Below are positions 1 to 4,447 of a stretch of 5,150 nt of DNA, piece by piece. This DNA comes from Treponema sp. (GTDB taxonomy: Bacteria; Spirochaetota; Spirochaetia; Treponematales; Breznakiellaceae): assembly GCA_031272575.1 (NCBI GenBank), contig JAISTO010000085.1, positions 1 through 5,150 of the forward strand, given 5' to 3'. The translations under genes and the position numbers were made by a program. Numbering within the stretch: position 1 is the first letter of the stretch; the number at the start of each line of letters is the position of its first letter. A model generated the notes under the pieces. The model was not told where the DNA came from. It did not search any database and saw only the letters and a program-made list of their open reading frames with translations.

Positions 1-40
1 TATGCGGCGGGGGGCTGAGGGAGCAGGCTTTGCGCCCCCT
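1..40. repeat. Dispersed palindromic repeat, copy A
   Basis: The first 40 bases match positions 640-679 with only four differences (at 6, 8, 35 and 40). The shared core is GGGGGGCTGAGGGAGCAGGC followed by TTTGCG. Within it GGGGC (11-15) can pair with GCCCC (34-38), so it is a small hairpin. Read from base 1 the frame gives Tyr-Ala-Ala-Gly-Gly then TGA, the same frame and almost the same residues that end the antitoxin at 657. The repeat probably extends to the left of the window. I do not recognise a named family. Confidence 0.75.
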
Positions 41-68
41 TGCACAAAACCGCCGCTTGCCCTAAGAT
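40..68 (+). promoter_or_regulatory. Possible promoter of the toxin-antitoxin module
   Basis: TTGCAC (40-45) and TAAGAT (63-68) are 17 bases apart, a reasonable sigma-70 type pair (TAAGAT matches four of six consensus bases). Transcription would begin near base 75, the A of the toxin start codon, so the mRNA would be leaderless or nearly so. This fits the lack of any ribosome site ahead of that start. The -35 box sits at the edge of repeat copy A. The call rests on motif and spacing only. Confidence 0.3.
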
Positions 69-74
69 AGCCTC

Positions 75-464
75 ATGCGGATATTCAAGACTACCTGGTT
101 CGACCGCTTTGCCGCAAAAGAGGCCATCAGCGACGATGAACTGCGAAGCGTCGTGAACGAGTTGGAGACAGGGCAGCCTGACGCGAATCTGGGCGGCGGT
201 GTTTTCAAGATGCGTCTCGCGAGGCCGGGCGCGGGGAAGTCCGGCGGGTATCGGGTGGTCGTGTTTTTCAGGGCCGGCGAGAGGACGTTCTTCGTGTACG
301 GTTTCGCGAAATCGGACCGGGGAAACATAAGCAGAAGGCAACTGGCTGAATTTAAAAACGCGGCAAAGATTGCTTTCTCGTACACTGATGCACAACTTGA
401 CGAGCGAGTAAAATTGAAGAGATATCTTGAAATTGAAGGAGTTAGTCATGAAACAGTATCGTGA
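75..464 (+). CDS. RelE/HigB-family toxin of a type II toxin-antitoxin system
   Basis: This 129-residue protein resembles the RelE-like toxins of Pfam PF06296, which as a family are ribosome-associated mRNA interferases. The recognisable core lies at about residues 40-85: GGGVFKMRL, then ARPGAGKSGGYR, then FFVYGFAKSDRGNI, the family's GxxKxR...GKSGGYR...F-F-YGFAKxxxxNI pattern. Length and order look complete and I see no frameshift, so the toxin appears intact. No Shine-Dalgarno precedes the ATG at 75; a leaderless start from the upstream promoter is possible. Its last 17 bases overlap the antitoxin start at 448, the toxin-first, coupled arrangement common for higBA-like pairs. Family assignment is confident; the exact target is not visible in the sequence. 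Confidence 0.88.
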   Translation: MRIFKTTWFDRFAAKEAISDDELRSVVNELETGQPDANLGGGVFKMRLARPGAGKSGGYRVVVFFRAGERTFFVYGFAKSDRGNISRRQLAEFKNAAKIAFSYTDAQLDERVKLKRYLEIEGVSHETVS

Positions 465-657
465 CGAAATTGCCATGGTGTGTCACGAAATGATGGAGGA
501 TGGCTACCGGCTTGGCATGGTCAGTGACGCCGAGATGCAGAAGTTTGAAAAGCATTGCTTTGTCTCCGCCCCCAGGCGGACGAAGCGCGCCGCAGTCTCG
601 CGCCCCCAGGCGGCGCCGCTCCAGGCTCCGGCCGCGGCGTATGCCGTGGGGGGCTGA
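448..657 (+). CDS. HigA-like antitoxin, C-terminally truncated and given a repeat-derived tail
   Basis: ATG 448 is preceded by AAGGAG (436-441) at a 6-base spacing and overlaps the toxin stop, so I prefer it to the TTG at 427. The 69-residue product begins with the N-terminal section typical of antitoxins paired with PF06296 toxins: MKQYRDEIAMVCHEMMEDG, then a Met-Lys/Gln-Phe-x-x-x-Cys-Phe segment to about residue 39. Such antitoxins normally continue with a helix-turn-helix of about 55-60 residues (SQ-x-x-FA...W-E-x-G). None is present here. Residues from about 42 onward are Arg/Pro/Ala-rich low-complexity sequence ending in AAAYAVGG, and the last six codons including the stop lie inside repeat copy B. 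I see no relic of the missing domain downstream in any frame. It is probably a degraded antitoxin that may keep toxin binding but not DNA binding. Confidence 0.7.
   Translation: MKQYRDEIAMVCHEMMEDGYRLGMVSDAEMQKFEKHCFVSAPRRTKRAAVSRPQAAPLQAPAAAYAVGG
567..613. repeat. Pair of 13-bp direct repeats at the antitoxin break point
   Basis: CGCCCCCAGGCGG occurs at 567-579 and again at 601-613, 34 bases apart. Each unit is partly self-complementary (CCGCC / GGCGG). They begin where homology to the antitoxin family stops, so they probably belong to the invading repeat and mark its left side. Confidence 0.6.
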
Positions 658-683
658 GGGAGCAGGCTTTGCGTCCCCCCCCC
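640..683. repeat. Dispersed palindromic repeat, copy B
   Basis: This is the second copy of the sequence at 1-40, followed by a run of nine C (675-683). It contains the antitoxin stop codon at 655-657. Copies A and B are in the same orientation 639 bases apart and bracket the toxin-antitoxin module. With the direct repeats at 567-613 the whole element may span about 565-683. Confidence 0.75.
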
Positions 684-790
684 GTAATGCGAAAAAAGAG
701 CGCGATTCTGGCCTCCCACTGTTCTCTCGGACAAGATGCGGAATGACGCGCTGCCACTCCCCGCGCCCTCGTGACTTCAGCAATTCTCAT
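684..790. other. Intergenic stretch without a recognisable gene
   Basis: Open frames cross this stretch on both strands, but none has a ribosome site, a known domain or credible composition. I looked for remains of the antitoxin helix-turn-helix and found none. Together with the repeats on either side, no gene is supported between 658 and 1036. Confidence 0.5.
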
Positions 791-954
791 TTGAGTCTAC
801 TCCGAAAAGTCAAGAATTCAAGAATTTAACCGCGAATTATGCGAATGAACGCGAATTTTAAGAATTGTAGGTGGTATTATTCGCGTAAATTCGTGTACAT
901 TAGCGTTCATTCGCGTTTACTTACTCAATTGCTGACTTTTCGGAGGGGGCTCAA
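791..954. repeat. 164-bp hairpin-type (MITE-like) repeat element
   Basis: CTCCGAAAAGTCA (800-812) is an exact inverted repeat of TGACTTTTCGGAG (933-945). After a 4-base mismatch the arms extend outward with TTGAG (791-795) and CTCAA (950-954). The interior also folds on itself: GCGAAT at 832, 841 and 851 faces ATTCG motifs at 879, 889 and 909, so the units recur about every 10 bases. The centre lies near 873. It has no coding capacity and looks like a small non-autonomous palindromic element. No target-site duplication is obvious. Confidence 0.75.
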
Positions 955-957
955 CTT

Positions 958-1002
958 TGTTTCAAGCACTGTTTCACTGTTTCATTCACTGTTTCAAGCA
1001 CT
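958..1002. repeat. Direct-repeat array next to the -35 box (possible regulator site)
   Basis: TGTTTCAAGCACT occurs at 958-970 and 990-1002, exactly 32 bases apart, about three helical turns. The shorter unit CACTGTTTCA occurs at 967-976, 975-984 and 987-996. The last repeat ends on the first T of the TTGACA box. Placement on one face of the DNA beside a promoter suggests a binding site for a regulator, but a simple local duplication would look the same. Confidence 0.5.
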
Positions 1003-1030
1003 TGACAAAAAATGCTCTTCCCGGCATACT
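1002..1030 (+). promoter_or_regulatory. Promoter of the cobalamin-riboswitch operon
   Basis: A perfect -35 box TTGACA (1002-1007) lies 17 bases before CATACT (1025-1030), which matches four of six bases of TATAAT. Transcription would start near 1037, just before the riboswitch aptamer begins at about 1045. Consensus, spacing and position all agree. Confidence 0.7.
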
Positions 1031-1044
1031 GTCCCCGTGCTTTA

Positions 1045-1261
1045 CAAAGGAAGCGAGGTGACCCGCAGGCTGCGGCCTCTGGCCATAGTGCCTGTTGGGG
1101 ATTCCTCCGCTATCCCGTAACTGTAATTGGGGAAGAATGTCGGACAGTGCCGCAGGCTGCCAGGGCTTAACACGCCCGGCCACTGGGGGTATACCCCTGG
1201 GAAGGCTGACATTCGGGAATATTTGCGTACGAAATGTTCCCCCATAAGCCAGGAAACTTTG
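1045..1261 (+). promoter_or_regulatory. Cobalamin riboswitch aptamer
   Basis: Conserved cobalamin-riboswitch (RF00174 class) elements occur in order: GATTCC then CCCGTAACTGTAAT (1100-1127), GGCCACTGGGGG / CCCCTGGGAAGG around a hairpin (about 1178-1205), and the final box AAGCCAGGAAAC (1246-1257). Supporting helices are P1 CAAAG (1045-1049) with CTTTG (1257-1261), GAATGTC (1135-1141) with GACATTC (1208-1214), and GGGAA (1215-1219) with TTCCC (1237-1241). The upstream GGGAA/GGTG part diverges from the consensus. An 11-base unit CCGCAGGCTGC occurs twice (1063-1073 and 1150-1160), each with hairpin potential. In this class adenosylcobalamin or another corrinoid usually switches expression off. 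A weak hairpin GGCC-ATGC-GGCC (1272-1283) with T5 at 1291-1295 follows and could be part of the expression platform. Confidence 0.9.
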
Positions 1262-1381
1262 GGGCACGGCGGGCCATGCGGCCGGTCATCTTTTTCGGGC
1301 TTCGAGGATTGAGCCTTGAGAAAAACCGCGTTCTTCTCTGTTCTGTTCAAAAACCCCCAAACGGTCTTTCTCTATCGTTTT

Positions 1382-1423
1382 GCCCGCCGGATTCCCCGGA
1401 GGGCCAAAGCGGGCTTCTTCTTT
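1382..1423 (+). terminator. Possible intrinsic terminator or attenuator in the riboswitch leader
   Basis: GCCCGC (1382-1387) pairs with GCGGGC (1409-1414), with CCGG (1387-1390 / 1396-1399) nested inside, followed by the pyrimidine run TTCTTCTTTC. It ends just before the AAGGAG at 1427. It could be the switch that stops transcription when cobalamin is bound. The U-tract is broken by C, and I could not identify an alternative anti-terminator pairing. Confidence 0.35.
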
Positions 1424-1426
1424 CGG

Positions 1427-1440
1427 AAGGAGTACCTATG
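1427..1440 (+). promoter_or_regulatory. Ribosome binding site and start codon with no matching gene
   Basis: AAGGAG (1427-1432), five bases, then ATG (1438-1440). The 14 bases AAGGAGTACCTATG differ by one base from those that start the lipoprotein at 1916-1929. The frame opened here gives MFSLRALCCPPAFFF, then runs to 1830 as the exact antisense of the UPF0175-like gene, so it is unlikely to be a real 131-codon gene. It may be the leftover start of the first operon gene, separated from its body by an insertion, or a partial duplication. Confidence 0.5.
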
Positions 1441-1455
1441 TTTTCTCTACGAGCA

Positions 1456-1803
1456 TTATGCTGCCCGCCTGCGTTTTTCTTCCAGCATTCGCCCGATGTC
1501 TGCGGCATCGGCCATTACTTCCTCGAAGGTTTGCTGCGGGACGGGGTAGTAAATGTCTGCGAGGAACTTTTCAAAGGCGAAGCGATCCGCTCCGGCGAGT
1601 TTTGCGGCGCCGGCGATACTGGCGTTGCCCTTCTTGTAGATTTCCAGGGCGCGGGCAAGTTCGGGCGGCGCGGAAGCGGCGTCACGTTCCGTTTTTTCGA
1701 GGGCAAAACTGACGAGTTCTTCAAGCCAGCCGGGATAAACGGCATCACATTCGGCGGCGTACCGGGCCCAGTGGTCCGGCAGATTGATGGTTACTGCGGT
1801 CAT
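1456..1803 (-). CDS. UPF0175-like antitoxin family protein (orphan)
   Basis: This 115-residue protein starts at the CAT of 1801-1803, with AGGAG five bases upstream (complement of 1808-1812). An upstream extension in the same frame to 1890 lacks a ribosome site. It begins MTAVTINLPDHWARY. The segment at about residues 50-88, ELARALEIYKKGNASIAGAA then KLAGADRFAFEKFL, resembles the UPF0175 family (PF03683) pattern of LYKxGKxSLGxAAELAGxxxxEF. Members are often antitoxins paired with PIN-domain toxins. No PIN gene lies on either side: the sequence below 1456 on this strand is the riboswitch leader. It therefore looks like an orphan, perhaps acting on a toxin elsewhere or with a regulatory role. 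It is antisense to the leader of the cobalamin operon. The family call is by eye; that it is a gene is better supported (start, RBS and promoter). Confidence 0.75.
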   Translation of the reverse strand: MTAVTINLPDHWARYAAECDAVYPGWLEELVSFALEKTERDAASAPPELARALEIYKKGNASIAGAAKLAGADRFAFEKFLADIYYPVPQQTFEEVMADAADIGRMLEEKRRRAA

Positions 1804-1823
1804 ATATTCTCCTGTATGGAGGA

Positions 1824-1852
1824 AGTATAGACCAAAACGGTACCAAATGCAA
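1824..1852 (-). promoter_or_regulatory. Promoter of the UPF0175-like gene
   Basis: On the minus strand TTGCAT (complement of 1847-1852) and TATACT (complement of 1824-1829) are 17 bases apart; TATACT matches five of six consensus bases. Transcription would begin near 1817, giving a short leader that contains the AGGAG at 1812-1808. Two ACCAAA units on the plus strand (1831-1836 and 1842-1847), 11 bases apart, lie between and at the boxes and could be an operator for autoregulation. Confidence 0.5.
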
Positions 1853-1878
1853 GCGGGAGTGGGGGGCTTTATGTCCCT

Positions 1879-1929
1879 GCGCTCCCCCAAAAAGCGCCCA
1901 CGGCTTTTCAGTGGGAAGGAGTATCTATG
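1879..1929 (+). promoter_or_regulatory. Leader hairpins and ribosome site of the lipoprotein
   Basis: Two short hairpins adjoin: GCGCT (1879-1883) with AGCGC (1893-1897), and CCCAC (1897-1901) with GTGGG (1911-1915). The second ends exactly before AAGGAG (1916-1921), which sits five bases before ATG 1927. This ribosome site fixes the lipoprotein start. The stem so close to the site could affect translation, but no pairing with the riboswitch aptamer is evident. Confidence 0.45.
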
Positions 1930-2454
1930 TGGTTATTTTCTCATTTTGGGACAAAATCCGCGGCAAAAGCCGTGGCAAAATGCGTGTTTCTTGCGGCGGC
2001 GCTCGTGTTGGGCGGGTGTCAGAATGCCATCACCGACCCCGGCACCGTCTATCCCGACAATTACCTCAACCTGGGATTGGTGGGGACCTGGCAGGATGGG
2101 TACGGGGGAAGCTACACCATCAGTACCGGGCTCGACTACGACAGCGGTTATGGCGATTCCTTTGAGGGCGGCATCGTGTCCGTGGTTAATTTCACCAGCG
2201 CTTCCGGCGTACTCATCGTACAACTCACATCAGTAACCAACACGACGGGACTGTACGGCACCAACTACACGGTGGGCAAATATGCGGGCGTGTATTACAA
2301 GGAACTCACCTCTTCGCACATCTGTCTGGCGAACGCCATAGACACATCTTACGCGCTTATCCAGATTGACGATTTGAATACGGCGCTTTCTACCTTCACC
2401 GCCGGCAATATGGGTACCCATATCACCTATTGGGGCTCCGGTTACAGCAGGTAG
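1927..2454 (+). CDS. Small lipoprotein, first gene of the cobalamin-riboswitch operon
   Basis: The protein has 175 residues. Its signal peptide has a Lys-containing n-region (K10, K14, K18), a hydrophobic stretch VFLAAALVLGG and a lipobox LGGC with the lipidated Cys at 31, leaving about 145 mature residues. The mature part is rich in Gly, Tyr, Thr and Ser, includes LVGTWQDGYGGSYTI and SGVLIVQLTSV, and ends WGSGYSR. The LxGTWxxxxGxxYxI opening and predicted beta-rich character recall calycin-like or other small beta-barrel lipoproteins, but I do not recognise a family. It is the first gene after the riboswitch and its stop is one base from the receptor start. By analogy with HmuY-HmuR and BtuG-BtuB pairs, a role as an outer-membrane corrinoid-binding partner of the receptor is a plausible inference, not shown by sequence. 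Confidence 0.85.
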   Translation: MWLFSHFGTKSAAKAVAKCVFLAAALVLGGCQNAITDPGTVYPDNYLNLGLVGTWQDGYGGSYTISTGLDYDSGYGDSFEGGIVSVVNFTSASGVLIVQLTSVTNTTGLYGTNYTVGKYAGVYYKELTSSHICLANAIDTSYALIQIDDLNTALSTFTAGNMGTHITYWGSGYSR

Positions 2455-2455
2455 T

Positions 2456-4447
2456 ATGCGCGGTACTATGTTTTTGGCCCTAGTCCCCCTCCTTGCGCGG
2501 GCGCTTGCGGCGCAGGAGCAGGACGGTGCTTTCGAGTATGAAGGGGAACTCAGCATTGTGGCAACGCAGCCCTCCACCCAGCGGGTAGAGACGCTTACCC
2601 GTGAGGACATCGAAAAGGCCCACGCCCCGGACCTGGCCGCGCTCCTGCAGAGCGCCGCGGGTCTCAGTATCACCCGCTATGGGCCTTACGGCAGCCAGAC
2701 GGACGTCAACCTGCGGGGCTTCGATTCCTCCCGCATCGCGTTCCTCGTGAACGGGGTGCCGGTCAACGCCGCCCTGGACAGCGGCTTCGACCTCAACACC
2801 ATCGACCTCGATTCGATTGAGCGGATCGAGGTGATTCCGGGCGGCGCGGACAGCAGGTACAACGTGTCGGGCGCCCTGGGCGGGGTCATCAACATGGTCA
2901 CCATGGGGAAACCGAAGCCGGGCCTGCGCCTCAGCGCCTCAGCCGCCAACACCGCGGCCCTGCCGGGCGCGTACACGGAGCGCTCCGGCGCTGGAGGCAG
3001 CCCCCGCTGGGAAGACCTGGCGGACGGCCAGAAGGCGCAGGCCGCGCTGCGCTGGGGGACGGAAACCGATGCCCTCAGCGCGGGGCTCTTCGCGAACCGC
3101 GCGGCGAACCACTTCCTGTTTTACGACAAGGACGTCAACCAAGTCCGACGCAGGGAACACAACGAGGTCTACGATGCCGGGGCGCGGATGTCTTACCTGC
3201 GTTCTTTTGCCGATCTCTCGCGGTGCATCGTTTCCGGCAGCGTATACTATGCTGACAAAAACATCCCCACGTCCTTTACTTCACCGCTCGTGGGGAAGCA
3301 GCGCGATTTTTCCACCAGGGCGAGCGCGTTCTTCGATATGCCGCGGGCATGGCGCGACGACCTCGCCATGGAGGCCTCGCTGAGCCACGGCTTCCAGCGG
3401 CTTGACTACGAGGCGCCTTCCGCGGGCACGGCAGCCGCGCGCCATGACCAGCAGAGCCTGAACGCCGTGAACCGCTGGGCCTGGTACGCGAGTGACGCGC
3501 TCACCCTGCATCTGGGCGGCGACGTCCGTTACGCCGCCCTCGATTCCACGGCCCTGGGCCGGCGGGCGCGGGTCGACGGCGGCCTCTCCGCCGGTGCCGA
3601 GTACACGCCCGCGAAAAGCCTCCTCCTCAGCGCCTCGCTGAAGGGCGTCTTCGCGGCGGGCGGCGGCGCCCCAGGTATCGCCGCGGCGGTTCCCAAGGCG
3701 GGCCTCAGGTGGCAGCCGAATGCCGTCTTCACGCTGAAGGCCAACGGCTACCGGGGCTTCAAACTGCCTGACTTTCAGGACCTCTACTGGAACGACGGCC
3801 TTATGCAGGGGAACCCTTCCTTGCGGCCCGAGGACGGCTGGGGCGCTGAGCTCAGCGGGACCTGCCGGTTCGGCGAGCGGGCGGAACTGGAGGCGGCCGC
3901 GTTTTTTCAATGGACAGAAGACTCGATTCACTGGGCGCCGGCCGCGGGCAGCATCTGGCGGCCGCAGAACATCGCGCGGGCCGCGCTTTCAGGCGTTGAC
4001 ACAAAGGCCGCCCTTAGCCTGCCGCCCCTCGCGGTCTTCGACAAGCCCCGGCTCCAGGCCGCCTACCGTTACCTCTTCACCTGCCTCCTGAGTGACGGCT
4101 GCACCTGGGCCGACCGCAAGCGCATCCCCTATCAGCCTGAGCATACGGTCACCGTTTCCCTCGACCTGCCCTGGAAGAGCGGTGACCAGACCCGCGCCGG
4201 TTCCCTCACCCTGCAGGGCCGCTGGGAAAGCGTCCGTTACGCGGACACCGGCAACAACACGCCGCTTGCAAGCCCCCTGCTGCTCGACGTCACGGTGAAT
4301 CAGCACATCGGGGAGCGCTGCGCCGTCTTCGCCGCGGCGCGGAATCTGCTGAACCAGCCCTACGAATCGTTTGACGACTACTACCTCCCCGGCCTGACCA
4401 TCACCACCGGATTACGGATGGAGTTTTTAGATAAGGAGAATGACTGA
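2456..4447 (+). CDS. btuB: TonB-dependent outer membrane receptor, BtuB-like, probable cobalamin/corrinoid uptake
   Basis: The protein has 663 residues (E. coli BtuB is about 614). A signal peptide MRGTMFLALVPLLARALAA is probably cleaved before Gln20. ELSIVAT (31-37) fits a TonB box. The plug domain spans about 40-150, with LLQSAAGLSI, NLRGFDSSR, FLVNGVPVN, IERIEVIPGG and GALGGVINMVT all typical. The beta-barrel fills the rest, with GYRGFKLPDFQDLYW...GNPSLRPE from residue 431 and a terminal NLLNQPYE...LPGLTITTGLRMEF. The usual final Phe is followed by six extra residues (LDKEND) that contain the ribosome site of the next gene. ATG 2456 is one base after the lipoprotein stop with only weak AGG before it, suggesting translational coupling; the ATG at 2468 would lack a positive n-region. 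Cobalamin as substrate follows from the riboswitch and the BtuF-like neighbour, not from ligand residues. Confidence 0.92.
   Translation: MRGTMFLALVPLLARALAAQEQDGAFEYEGELSIVATQPSTQRVETLTREDIEKAHAPDLAALLQSAAGLSITRYGPYGSQTDVNLRGFDSSRIAFLVNGVPVNAALDSGFDLNTIDLDSIERIEVIPGGADSRYNVSGALGGVINMVTMGKPKPGLRLSASAANTAALPGAYTERSGAGGSPRWEDLADGQKAQAALRWGTETDALSAGLFANRAANHFLFYDKDVNQVRRREHNEVYDAGARMSYLRSFADLSRCIVSGSVYYADKNIPTSFTSPLVGKQRDFSTRASAFFDMPRAWRDDLAMEASLSHGFQRLDYEAPSAGTAAARHDQQSLNAVNRWAWYASDALTLHLGGDVRYAALDSTALGRRARVDGGLSAGAEYTPAKSLLLSASLKGVFAAGGGAPGIAAAVPKAGLRWQPNAVFTLKANGYRGFKLPDFQDLYWNDGLMQGNPSLRPEDGWGAELSGTCRFGERAELEAAAFFQWTEDSIHWAPAAGSIWRPQNIARAALSGVDTKAALSLPPLAVFDKPRLQAAYRYLFTCLLSDGCTWADRKRIPYQPEHTVTVSLDLPWKSGDQTRAGSLTLQGRWESVRYADTGNNTPLASPLLLDVTVNQHIGERCAVFAAARNLLNQPYESFDDYYLPGLTITTGLRMEFLDKEND

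Noticed and set aside
500..829. Several overlapping open frames on both strands between the antitoxin and the hairpin repeat
   Set aside because: They arise from GC-rich repeat sequence, are Arg/Pro-rich, lack ribosome sites and resemble no protein I recognise.
832..914. Regularly spaced GCGAAT/ATTCG units considered as a CRISPR-like array
   Set aside because: The units are only 6 bases with spacings of about 10 bases and switch strand at the centre; they are arms of one hairpin, with no CRISPR-length repeats or unique spacers.
1234..1830. 198-codon plus-strand open frame through the riboswitch leader
   Set aside because: Its first part overlaps the riboswitch 3' end and leader, and its second half is the exact antisense of the UPF0175-like gene. 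Only the ATG at 1438 has a ribosome site, and this is reported separately.
3281..3931. 216-codon minus-strand open frame inside the receptor gene
   Set aside because: A shadow of the GC-rich receptor coding sequence: Arg/Ala/Gly/Pro-rich, with no ribosome site and no recognisable domain, while the plus-strand protein has clear family motifs throughout.
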